32,328 nt of DNA from Sphaerisporangium fuscum (GTDB taxonomy: Bacteria > Actinomycetota > Actinomycetes > Streptosporangiales > Streptosporangiaceae): NCBI RefSeq assembly GCF_018531465.1, contig NZ_JAHDTF010000060.1:1-32328 (forward strand), in the 5' to 3' direction. Below, piece by piece: positions 26,482-32,328 of the stretch. The translations under genes and the position numbers were made by a program. A model generated the notes under the pieces. The model ran no database searches. It saw only the letters and a program-made list of their open reading frames with translations, and was not told where the DNA came from. Every line of letters starts with the position of its first letter. Positions within the stretch are counted from its first letter, which is position 1.

Positions 26482-27078
26482 ATGATGAGAAGGACGATCA
26501 CGCTCTGCGCCCTCGCCGTCGCCGCGGCGGCGACCACCTTGGCCGCACCCGCCGCCGCCGGCGCCTCCACGGGCGGAGCGGCCGCCATGACCGTGCCGAT
26601 GCGCGTACGGGCCGGGCTGACGCTGCACGTCCCCGCGGCCTGGTCGGTCTACCGGCGCGGAGACTGGCTGCGCGTCGTCACCGGCGCGTGCGCGCACCCC
26701 GAGCGGGGCTTCTTCGAGCCGAACTGCGACAGCTTCTGGGTGCTCGGCCCCAAGGCGATCAAGTACGGCCACGAGCTCTTCAGCCCCTACACCCCCGACC
26801 AGCCGTTCTACCCCGCCACCGACGTCGAGCCGTGCCCGGTGAGCCGGCGCCTTTCGGGGGTGCTCGGCAAGGCGACGGCCATCGGCCTGAAGCAGGTCGG
26901 CCCGGGCCACAAGGCGAACTACCGGTCGTGGCCGGGCCGCTGCGTCACCTCCAAGGGCGAGCAGAAGGACACCTACACCCAGCGCGAGTGGTACCTGCCG
27001 AAGTCGAAGATCCTCGTCGTCGACCAGCACGGCACGCCCGAGCTCGCCGGCATCCTCAAGAACGCCACCTGGAGCTGA
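26482..27078 (+). CDS. Secreted hypothetical protein with four cysteines
   Basis: I do not recognise this 198-residue protein. A Sec signal peptide (about 1-27, MMRRTITLCALAVAAAATTLA, Ala-rich, likely cleavage near AAGAS) is followed by a mature domain rich in aromatic and basic residues. Four cysteines outside the signal peptide (ACAHP, NCDSF, PCPVS, RCVTS) could make two disulfides. There is no cell-wall anchor or lipobox. It lies between otsB and otsA, 57 bases after otsB; a shared transcript with otsB is possible. The ATG-ATG start lies at the beginning of the hydrophobic leader. Confidence 0.78.
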   Translation: MMRRTITLCALAVAAAATTLAAPAAAGASTGGAAAMTVPMRVRAGLTLHVPAAWSVYRRGDWLRVVTGACAHPERGFFEPNCDSFWVLGPKAIKYGHELFSPYTPDQPFYPATDVEPCPVSRRLSGVLGKATAIGLKQVGPGHKANYRSWPGRCVTSKGEQKDTYTQREWYLPKSKILVVDQHGTPELAGILKNATWS

Positions 27079-27091
27079 GCGGCGGCGCCGG

Positions 27092-28519
27092 TCACCGTTC
27101 GAGGGCGGCGAGCTGGTCGGCGAACCACTGGTTCGGGGGGAGGGCGGTGGCGGCGGCGCGCAGCCGTTCACCGCGCTTCACACGCTCCTCCTCGGGGAGC
27201 ATCAGCGCGTCGTGGAGGGCGTTCGCCGTGCCTGAGACGTCGTAGGGGTTGACGACGAGCGCGTCCGCACCGAGCTCGGCGGCGGCCCCGGCCTCCCTCG
27301 ACAGCACCAGCGCGCAGTGAGGCGCGAGGATCGGCCCCTCCTTGGCGACGAGGTTCATGCCGTCGCGGATGGGATTCACCAGCAGCACGTCGGCGATGCG
27401 GTAGGCGGCCAGCGAGCGGGGGTAGTCGTCGTCGACGTTGAGGATCAGCGGATCCCACTCCTCGCCGCCGAACTCGTCCTCGATCTCCTTGGCGCAGCGC
27501 TGCACCGCCGCGGTGTATTCGCGGTACTCGGGCAGGTCGTGCCGGGACGGGTAGGCGAAGGCGAGGTGGACGACCTTGCCGTGCCATTCGGGGTGGCCGG
27601 TCAGGAACTCCCGGTACGACAGAAGGCCCCGGACGATGTTCTTGGACAGCTCGGTGCGGTCGATGCGGACGATGAGCTTGCGGTCGCCCACCCGCTGGCG
27701 CAGGGCGGTCATGTGCGACTCGACGTCGGGCTCCAGCGCGCGGGCCCACAGGGCGTCGCCGTCGACGCCGAGCGGGTGCACGCCGATGCGCGTGGTGTGG
27801 CCGTCGTAGGTGACCGTGTGCTCCGACCGGTCGATCACCGCGCCGAGCTGGCTCTCGCAGCAGTCCATGAACGCCGACGCCCAGCGCGCGGTGAGGAACC
27901 CGGCGTGGTCGGCCCCCAGGATGCCGGACAGCAGCTCGGCCGCGATGCCGTCGGGCAGGAGCGAGAAGTACTCCGGCGGCGCCCACGGGGTGTGGGAGAA
28001 GTGCGAGATGCGCAGGTCGGGCCGCTCCACCCGCAGCATCGCCGGGGCGAGCGTCAGGTGGTAGTCCTGGATCATCACCCGCGCGCCGTGCGCGGCCTCC
28101 TCCGCCAGCGCGAGCGCGAAGGCGGCGTTGTAGTGCTGGTAGGACTCCCACTCGCGGTGGAAGCGCATGTCGAACTGCGGGGAGTTCGGGGTGTCGTAGA
28201 GCAGGTGGTTGACGAACCACAGCGTGGAGTTGGCCACCGCGTTGTAGGCGCGGTGGAACGTCGCCGGCGGGATGTCGAGCATGCGCACCGGCCCGGTGTC
28301 GTAGCCGGCCTGGTCGAGACGCCCGCTCGGCGCCAGCCGTACGGCGCTGCGGTCGCCGTCGGACAGTGCGGCGCACACCCACAGCACGCCTGTGGACTTG
28401 GCCACCTCCGACAGGCCGGAAACCATGCCGCCCCCGCCCCGGCGCATCGTCAGCGAGCCGTCGTCGGCGAGCGTGAACGAAACAGGGCCCCGGTTCGAGG
28501 CCAGTAGAACCGTGTTCAT
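27092..28519 (-). CDS. otsA: Trehalose-6-phosphate synthase, actinobacterial type
   Basis: The 475-residue GT20 glycosyltransferase makes trehalose 6-phosphate from a nucleotide-glucose and glucose 6-phosphate. The N-terminal phosphate loop GGGGMVSGL is at 28-36, QDYHLTLAP at 151-159, HTPWAPPEYF at 176-185, and the C-terminal NPIRDGMNLVAKE contacts the nucleotide. The catalytic Arg/Lys region reads RIDRTELSKN (R285, K293) rather than the E. coli-type RLDYIKG, a pattern shared with actinobacterial OtsA and the related VldE pseudoglycosyltransferase. Streptomyces OtsA is known to prefer GDP-glucose, so that donor is possible here. The ATG at 28519 (MNTVLLASNRGP) is the family start; the open frame runs 71 codons further into the promoter. 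It is divergent from the sigma factor gene. Confidence 0.92.
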   Translation of the reverse strand: MNTVLLASNRGPVSFTLADDGSLTMRRGGGGMVSGLSEVAKSTGVLWVCAALSDGDRSAVRLAPSGRLDQAGYDTGPVRMLDIPPATFHRAYNAVANSTLWFVNHLLYDTPNSPQFDMRFHREWESYQHYNAAFALALAEEAAHGARVMIQDYHLTLAPAMLRVERPDLRISHFSHTPWAPPEYFSLLPDGIAAELLSGILGADHAGFLTARWASAFMDCCESQLGAVIDRSEHTVTYDGHTTRIGVHPLGVDGDALWARALEPDVESHMTALRQRVGDRKLIVRIDRTELSKNIVRGLLSYREFLTGHPEWHGKVVHLAFAYPSRHDLPEYREYTAAVQRCAKEIEDEFGGEEWDPLILNVDDDYPRSLAAYRIADVLLVNPIRDGMNLVAKEGPILAPHCALVLSREAGAAAELGADALVVNPYDVSGTANALHDALMLPEEERVKRGERLRAAATALPPNQWFADQLAALER

Positions 28520-28709
28520 CTGCCCATCACCACTCCTCGTCCGCCGCGTGGCGGTCGTCCCTCGCCGTGCTGATCGCGACGCCTCGCGTCGCGGCCCGAG
28601 CGCTGGTAACCGGTGTCTTCCCGTCTCGTTCGGGATCGCCGCGCTCCCCGCTCGCATCATCGGCGCGCCCTCGGGTACCTCTCCGCCGTGATGCGCGCCT
28701 GGCCGCAGA

Positions 28710-28738
28710 TTAATAAAATTTAACGCCCCCAATAAGAT
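28710..28738 (+). promoter_or_regulatory. AT-rich divergent promoter region (tentative)
   Basis: A sharply AT-rich island in GC-rich DNA lies between otsA (minus) and the sigma factor gene (plus). On the plus strand TTAATA (28710-28715) and TAAGAT (28733-28738) are 17 bases apart and could be the -35 and -10 of the sigma gene. The same island has TATTAAT-like sequences on the minus strand for otsA. The element assignment is tentative. Confidence 0.4.
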
Positions 28739-28790
28739 GGGCTGGTGGTCAGGTCGAGGCGAACGGCAGACGGCCGAAGGGGGCTCCTAC

Positions 28791-29354
28791 ATGGCGCTTG
28801 ACGAAACCACCGAAGAGCTGGCTCGCGCCGCCGCCCAAGGCGACCACCGCTCTCTCGGCGAGCTTCTGCGCCGCATCGAGCCCGACGTGCTGCGCCATTG
28901 CTCCAAGCTCCTGCCCTACCATCAGGATGCCGAGGAGGCCTGCCAGGATACGCTGCTGGCCGTCGCCCGCAACATCGGAAGATTCGAGGGACGGGCGCGT
29001 TTCTCCACGTGGCTGCACATCGTGACGGCCAACTGCGCCCGCACGACCTACCGCACGCTCAAGCGCCGCGCGGCGGAGCAGAGCTCCGAGGAGCTGCCCG
29101 ACCTGCGGGCCGACCCCGCCCGCGTGAGTGTGATCGCCGGTTCCCGGCTCGATCTGCTCGACGCCATGGAGGCCCTGGAAGCCGACAAGCCCGAGCTGGC
29201 CCAGGCGCTCGTGCTGCGCGACATCTGCCAGCTCGACTACAACGAGGTGGCCGACCAGCTCGGCATCCCGCTCGGCACGGCCAAGTCGCGCATCCACCAG
29301 GCGCGCAAGTTCGTGCAGGCGATCCTCGGGCCGGCGTACGGCAAGTACGCCTGA
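28791..29354 (+). CDS. ECF-type RNA polymerase sigma factor
   Basis: The 187-residue protein has the two-domain extracytoplasmic-function layout. Region 2 (about 25-95) contains LLPYHQDAEEACQDTLLAVARNIGRFEGRARFSTWLHIVTANCARTTYR, in which the DAEE-QDT and FSTWL patterns are diagnostic. Region 4 (about 120-175) contains the helix-turn-helix LDYNEVADQLGIPLGTAKSRIHQARKFV. The ATG at 28791 has GAAGGGGG seven bases upstream and matches the domain start. No anti-sigma gene is adjacent: thrC follows after a riboswitch, otsA lies upstream divergently. Its target promoters are unknown. Confidence 0.92.
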   Translation: MALDETTEELARAAAQGDHRSLGELLRRIEPDVLRHCSKLLPYHQDAEEACQDTLLAVARNIGRFEGRARFSTWLHIVTANCARTTYRTLKRRAAEQSSEELPDLRADPARVSVIAGSRLDLLDAMEALEADKPELAQALVLRDICQLDYNEVADQLGIPLGTAKSRIHQARKFVQAILGPAYGKYA

Positions 29355-29362
29355 CCGGGGCC

Positions 29363-29383
29363 CCGTCTCGCCAATTGAGACGG
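29363..29383 (+). terminator. Small hairpin after the sigma factor gene
   Basis: CCGTCTC (29363-29369) pairs with GAGACGG (29377-29383) across a seven-base loop, nine bases after the sigma factor stop codon. It is short and has no T tract, so it is at best a weak terminator. Confidence 0.45.
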
Positions 29384-29457
29384 ATCGCCTGAGCCGCTGA
29401 TGGGCGAGGTACAGTTCTAGGGCCTGCCTTGTGATATCGGCGGCATGACAACTTCAT

Positions 29458-29634
29458 ATTGCTCATCCAGAGGGGTGGAGGGACCGGCCCTGCGAAGCCC
29501 CGGCAACCCTCCCGGCTGTGGTCATACGCGTCCGCCGAGCGACGCGGCACTTCGACCAGTGAGACCGGCCGGGACAGGTGCCAATTCCGGCCCGTGACCA
29601 AGGCGGCACGGGCGAAGATGAGGGGAAAGGCCTC
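29458..29634 (+). promoter_or_regulatory. SAM-I (S-box) riboswitch
   Basis: The leader carries the S-box core in order: CATCCAGAGGGGTGGAGGGA (29464-29483), CCGGCCC, GAAGCCCCGGCAACC (about 29494-29508), CAGGTGCCAATTCC (about 29575-29588) and GAAGATGAG (29614-29622). Helix P1 is CTCATC (29462-29467) with GATGAG (29617-29622). The 3' side of P1 runs straight into the ribosome binding site AGGGGAAAGG (29621-29630) of the thrC homologue, and GAGG/CCTC (29620-29623/29631-29634) can also enclose it. SAM binding should therefore block translation start rather than terminate transcription. The arrangement differs from the SAM-IV class of actinomycetes. Confidence 0.92.
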
Positions 29635-29639
29635 GCTTC

Positions 29640-30938
29640 ATGGCGCTCGCTACAGCAGCTGAAATCACCAACGCTCTCGACTTCGGTCCCGCCGTGGCCC
29701 TTTCGTGCCGCGAATGCGGCACCCGCTACGACCTCGGACCGAAATTCGCCTGCATCGAGTGTTTCGGGCCACTCGAAGTGGCCTACACCTGGAACACCCC
29801 CGACGCGGCGGACGTCCCGCCGGTGACGCGGGAGCAGATCGAGTCGGGTCCGACCAACATCTGGCGTTACCGGGCGCTGCTCCCCGTGCCCGCCGACGTC
29901 ACCGGCAAGCCCAATCTCGCGCCCGGTTGGACCAAGCTGGTCAAGGCCGACAACCTGGCCCGCGAGCTGGGCCTGCGCAGCCTCCACGTCAAGGACGACT
30001 CCGGCAACCCCACCCACTCCTTCAAGGACCGGGTCGTGGCGATCGCCCTGGAGGCCGCCCGCAACTTCGGTTTCCACACCCTGTCCTGCTCCTCCACCGG
30101 CAACCTCGCCGGCGCGGTCACCGCCGCGGCGGCCCGCGCCGGGCTGGACGCCTGCGTCTTCATCCCCTCGAACCTCGAAGAAGCCAAGATCGTCATGGCC
30201 TCGGTGTACGGCGGGCGCCTGGTCGGCATCGAGGGCACCTACGACGAGGTCAACCGCTTCTGCTCGGAGCTCATCGGCGACCCGCTGGGCGACAAGTGGG
30301 GCTTCGTGAACGTGAACCTGCGGCCCTACTACGCCGAGGGCTCCAAGACCCTCGCCTACGAGATCGCCGAGCAGCTGGGCTGGCGCATCCCCGACCAGAT
30401 CATCATCCCGGTGGCGTCCGGCTCCCAGCTCACCAAGATCGACAAGGGGTTCAAGGAGCTCATCAAGCTCGGCCTCGTCGACGACAAGCCGTACAAGATC
30501 TTCGGGGCCCAGGCGGCGGGGTGCTCGCCGGTGTCCACGGCCTACAAGGCCGGGCGCGACACCGTGCAGCCGGTCAAGCCCGACACCATCGCCAAGTCCC
30601 TGGCCATCGGCAACCCGGCGGACGGGCCGTACGTCCTCGACATCGCCCGGCGCACCGGCGGGGCCGTGGAGGACGTCACCGACGCGGAGGTCGTGGACTC
30701 CATCAGGCTCCTCGCCCGCACCGAGGGCATCTTCGCCGAGACCGCCGGCGGCGTGACGGTCGGCGTGCTCCGCAAGCTGCTCGCGGGCGGCCTCCTCGAC
30801 CCTGACGCCGAGACCGTGGTGCTCAACACCGGAGACGGTCTGAAGACGCTCGACGCGGTCTCCGCCGAGGCGCGGCCCACCGCCGTCATCCGGCCCTCTC
30901 TCGACGCATTCCGTACGGCTGTCGCCGACAACTCCTGA
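29640..30938 (+). CDS. Threonine synthase homologue, SAM-riboswitch controlled
   Basis: The 432-residue fold-type II PLP enzyme is a threonine synthase homologue, which would convert O-phosphohomoserine to threonine. An N-terminal zinc ribbon (C23, C26, C38, C41) precedes the PLP domain with Schiff-base K129 in NPTHSFKDR, the phosphate-binding SSTGNLAGAV and the C-terminal VLNTGDGLKT. The gene is governed by a SAM-I riboswitch and followed 13 bases later by a sulfur-carrier protein gene. This suggests a role in sulfur amino acid synthesis, perhaps using O-phosphohomoserine and a carrier thiocarboxylate to make homocysteine, by analogy to CysM with CysO. The primary thrC of actinomycetes usually sits with hom and thrB, which are not here. 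Plain threonine synthase remains possible. The ATG has the riboswitch-embedded ribosome binding site. Confidence 0.9.
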   Translation: MALATAAEITNALDFGPAVALSCRECGTRYDLGPKFACIECFGPLEVAYTWNTPDAADVPPVTREQIESGPTNIWRYRALLPVPADVTGKPNLAPGWTKLVKADNLARELGLRSLHVKDDSGNPTHSFKDRVVAIALEAARNFGFHTLSCSSTGNLAGAVTAAAARAGLDACVFIPSNLEEAKIVMASVYGGRLVGIEGTYDEVNRFCSELIGDPLGDKWGFVNVNLRPYYAEGSKTLAYEIAEQLGWRIPDQIIIPVASGSQLTKIDKGFKELIKLGLVDDKPYKIFGAQAAGCSPVSTAYKAGRDTVQPVKPDTIAKSLAIGNPADGPYVLDIARRTGGAVEDVTDAEVVDSIRLLARTEGIFAETAGGVTVGVLRKLLAGGLLDPDAETVVLNTGDGLKTLDAVSAEARPTAVIRPSLDAFRTAVADNS

Positions 30939-30951
30939 AAGGTTCCGATTT

Positions 30952-31227
30952 ATGAGCGTTTCTGTGCGGATTCCGACGATTCTCCGTACGTATACGGACG
31001 GTGTCGCCGAGGTGAACGGCGAAGGGGCCACCCTCCGCGAGGTGCTCCAGAAGCTCGACACCGACTTCCCGGGAATCGGGGCTCGCATCCTCGATGAAAC
31101 GGGCAAGATTCGCCGTTTTGTCAACGTGTATGTCGGAGAAGAGGACGTCCGTTTTGCTGACGGACTTGACACCCAGACGCCCGACGGAGTCCAGATCTCC
31201 GTGATCCCCGCCGTCGCCGGAGGCTGA
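30952..31227 (+). CDS. MoaD/ThiS-family sulfur carrier protein (CysO-like)
   Basis: The 91-residue ubiquitin-like protein has the beta-grasp pattern (SVRIPTILRTYTDG, LREVLQKLDTDFPGI, RFVNVYVGEEDVRF, GVQISVIPAVAGG) and ends exactly in Gly-Gly (90-91), ready for adenylation and thiocarboxylation without processing. It resembles M. tuberculosis CysO more than ThiS in length. GAAAGG (30938-30943) precedes the ATG. It is 13 bases behind the thrC homologue and thus under the same SAM riboswitch, making it the likely sulfur donor partner of that enzyme. No E1-like activating enzyme or JAMM protease gene is in the window. Confidence 0.92.
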   Translation: MSVSVRIPTILRTYTDGVAEVNGEGATLREVLQKLDTDFPGIGARILDETGKIRRFVNVYVGEEDVRFADGLDTQTPDGVQISVIPAVAGG

Positions 31228-31241
31228 TCGCCCAAGGCGTC

Positions 31242-31280
31242 GCGAACGCCCACGCGCCCCGCGGGTGCGTGGGCGTTCGC
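31242..31280 (+). terminator. Terminator after the thrC-sulfur carrier operon
   Basis: GCGAACGCCCACGC (31242-31255) pairs perfectly over 14 bases with GCGTGGGCGTTCGC (31267-31280), with an 11-base loop that can pair further. It starts 14 bases after the sulfur carrier stop codon. No T tract is present. Confidence 0.85.
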
Positions 31281-31493
31281 ATGTCCGGCGCGAGAATCCG
31301 CAGGTTATCGGCAATATGCGTCTCTTACTGGGTCCCCGAAAGGTAGTGCAATTCTCAACCAACCAAACGCCGCGTGAAATTGCACTCGTACTGCCGTGAG
31401 CGAACGTCAAGAAGTAGTTTCGTCATTGACTCTGTTGCGCCAAGCCTCGCCACAGGTATGGTCGAGAACGATCGACGCGACCGAGGAGTTCGC
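31281..31493 (+). other. Leader region of the cold-shock gene
   Basis: These 213 bases are noticeably less GC-rich than their surroundings. They hold a 9-bp inverted repeat (31345-31353 with 31378-31386), a TTGACT at 31426-31431 and a TATGGT at 31457-31462, which could be promoter parts though their spacing (25 bases) is not standard. No gene is visible. Confidence 0.5.
31345..31386. repeat. Inverted repeat upstream of the cold-shock gene
   Basis: AGTGCAATT (31345-31353) and AATTGCACT (31378-31386) are perfect 9-bp inverted arms around a 24-base unpaired-looking centre rich in A and C. It could be a looped operator pair or a cold-sensitive RNA hairpin, depending on where transcription starts. 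Confidence 0.7.
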
Positions 31494-31769
31494 ATGCGTC
31501 TCGGTTTCGGAGGTCGGACCCCGCGAAGGAGTGGGCGGGGTTCTGAGCCCAGCAAGAGGAGTCGGAAAGTGGCGCAGGGCACCGTCAAATGGTTTAACGC
31601 GGACAAGGGCTACGGCTTCATCGCGGTAGACGGTGGTAAGGACGTGTTCGTCCACTACTCGGCGATCCTGGCGGAGGGATACCGGTCCCTCGAGCAGGGT
31701 CAGAGGGTGGAGTTCGAGATCACACAGGGCCAGAAGGGTCCGCAGGCGGAGTCCGTGCGCACTGTGTGA
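31494..31769 (+). CDS. Cold-shock domain protein, two possible in-frame starts
   Basis: The conserved part is a CspA-type nucleic-acid-binding barrel of 66 residues starting at GTG 31569: AQGTVKWFNADKGYGFIAVDGG, with RNP-1 (KGYGFI) and RNP-2 (DVFVHYSAI). It binds single-stranded RNA/DNA and acts as an RNA chaperone. The GTG has AAGAGGA (31554-31560) upstream and gives the normal family length. An in-frame ATG at 31494 with its own GAGGAG (31483-31488, spacing five) would add 25 mostly basic residues (MRLGFGGRTPRRSGRG and on). Both starts look usable; the long form is listed so that the whole span is covered, but the short one is the safer call. The order cold-shock gene then groEL is also seen in Streptomyces. 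Confidence 0.88.
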   Translation: MRLGFGGRTPRRSGRGSEPSKRSRKVAQGTVKWFNADKGYGFIAVDGGKDVFVHYSAILAEGYRSLEQGQRVEFEITQGQKGPQAESVRTV

Positions 31770-31963
31770 CGGCCGGCGTGGCGCCGGTCGACGACGGAAG
31801 ATCCGCTGGTCCCCCATCAGTAACGGGAAGGTTCGGTCTGTCATGCACCGAGACGGGCCGGGCCTTCCGTCATGTCCGCCCTTTTCATCGGAGTGAGGGC
31901 CTGCCCAATACTCGGCATACGGTCAGAGAAATCCGTGTGCCTCCCAGGTCATAGGGGTTGTCG

Positions 31964-31990
31964 CTTGCACTCGACGGGGTAGAGTGCTAA
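31964..31990 (+). promoter_or_regulatory. CIRCE operator 1 with groEL promoter
   Basis: CTTGCACTC, nine bases, then GAGTGCTAA matches the CIRCE element TTAGCACTC-N9-GAGTGCTAA (left arm 7 of 9, right arm 9 of 9). HrcA binds it and represses chaperone genes until heat shock. TTGCAC (31965-31970) may also be the -35 and TAAACA (31988-31993) the -10 with a 17-base spacer, so the operator covers the promoter. Confidence 0.92.
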
Positions 31991-31998
31991 ACAGTTCG

Positions 31999-32025
31999 TT
32001 GGCACTCTCCTGTCGAGAGTGACAA
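31999..32025 (+). promoter_or_regulatory. CIRCE operator 2
   Basis: TTGGCACTC, nine bases, then GAGTGACAA is a second CIRCE-like inverted repeat (left arm 8 of 9, right arm 7 of 9), starting eight bases after the first. The two centres are 35 bases apart. It would sit at the transcription start or early leader, adding a second HrcA site. Confidence 0.82.
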
Positions 32026-32153
32026 CCCTGGATCGAGGCGATGGGGCCTGGCGATCCGCGGCGACAGGTGCCGTGGAGGAGCGGGTCTACATGCCGTCGC
32101 GGGCGTCGGCTCGATCCGCTGCAAGCCACCCTGTATCTGGGAGGTCTAGCCGT

Positions 32154-32328
32154 ATGGCAGCCAAGATGATCGCGTTTAACGAGGACGCCCGGCGCGGTCT
32201 CGAGCGCGGTATGAACCAGCTCGCCGACGCCGTCAAGGTGACCCTTGGTCCCAAGGGTCGTAACGTCGTGCTGGAGAAGAAGTGGGGCGCTCCCACGATC
32301 ACCAACGACGGTGTGTCGATCGCCAAGG
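32154..32328 (+). CDS. groEL: Chaperonin GroEL, 5' part (cut by window edge)
   Basis: The visible 58 residues begin MAAKMIAFNEDARRGLERG and continue with NQLADAVKVTLGPKGRNVVLEKKWGAP and TITNDGVSIAK, the N-terminus of the 60-kDa chaperonin including the ATP-binding TLGPKG segment. GroEL folds proteins in the cytoplasm with GroES. No groES precedes it, so this is the stand-alone groEL copy (groEL2-type) that actinomycetes carry in addition to groES-groEL1. GGGAGG provides the ribosome binding site. Two CIRCE elements upstream show HrcA control. Confidence 0.97.
   Translation, partial: MAAKMIAFNEDARRGLERGMNQLADAVKVTLGPKGRNVVLEKKWGAPTITNDGVSIAK

Larger units (their letters stand above)
31770..32153. 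other. Intergenic region holding the groEL control region and leader
   Basis: The first part (31770-31960) has a small hairpin after the cold-shock stop (CCGGCG 31773-31778 with CGCCGG 31782-31787) and nothing else I can name. The second part holds two CIRCE operators and the groEL promoter, then an untranslated leader of about 150 bases with the ribosome binding site GGGAGG at about 32139-32144. Confidence 0.7.

Noticed and set aside
29458..29634. SAM-IV riboswitch instead of SAM-I
   Set aside because: The GAGGGA, GAAGCC-CGGCAACC, GGTGCCAA and GAAGATGAG blocks are in the S-box order and spacing; the SAM-IV layout does not fit.

Overview
The window looks like the chromosome of a high-GC, Gram-positive actinomycete, most likely of the order Streptosporangiales (inference from gene content and codon use; no taxonomic search was run). 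Supporting signs are very high GC with G/C-rich third codon positions, frequent GTG and TTG starts, an Lsr2-type nucleoid protein, a SepF-like division protein, DUF1707 and DUF3263 proteins, an HrcA/CIRCE-controlled groEL without groES, and an actinobacterial-type OtsA. I saw no tRNA gene, CRISPR array, transposase or phage gene.

Layout. 1-170: the 3' end of an rRNA operon (5S rRNA and terminator). 171-2149: mostly non-coding, holding an Lsr2-like gene and a long G/T-skewed repetitive stretch. 2150-5228: a ROK-family kinase, a MarR regulator divergent from a metallo-beta-lactamase-fold hydrolase with an OhrR-like palindrome between them, and a PhzF-family protein. 5376-5756: a SepF-like protein. 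5996-11098 (minus strand): DUF1707 protein, plsX, argS and a membrane protein, closely spaced. 11273-12604: a KamA-type radical SAM enzyme, followed by a minus-strand mini-gene resembling the start of a DUF222 protein under a LexA-type box. 13047-15484 (minus): a PEBP-family protein and a TagGH-like polysaccharide exporter. 15923-21662: a complete oligopeptide/dipeptide ABC importer operon, closed by a duplicated 73-bp element and a strong bidirectional terminator. 21957-25060 (minus): a secreted Gly/Tyr-rich protein, a thiolase-fold plus DUF35 pair with a TetR-type palindrome, and a DUF62 SAM hydrolase homologue. 25249-29354: DUF3263 protein, otsB, a secreted protein, otsA (opposite strand) and an ECF sigma factor. 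29458-31227: a SAM-I riboswitch in front of a threonine-synthase homologue and a MoaD/ThiS-type sulfur carrier. 31494-32328: a cold-shock protein and the 5' end of groEL behind two CIRCE operators.

How the genes work together. The most suggestive unit is riboswitch-thrC homologue-sulfur carrier: control by S-adenosylmethionine and a thiocarboxylate-type carrier point to sulfur transfer onto O-phosphohomoserine (homocysteine synthesis) rather than plain threonine synthesis. otsA and otsB together give trehalose. plsX and argS look like a housekeeping cluster. The thiolase/DUF35 pair resembles the Ltp2-type aldolase complexes of steroid side-chain degradation. Several enzymes carry substitutions at family-defining residues (KamA homologue, DUF62 protein, ROK protein, thiolase-fold protein, Lsr2 homologue); these are listed as findings.
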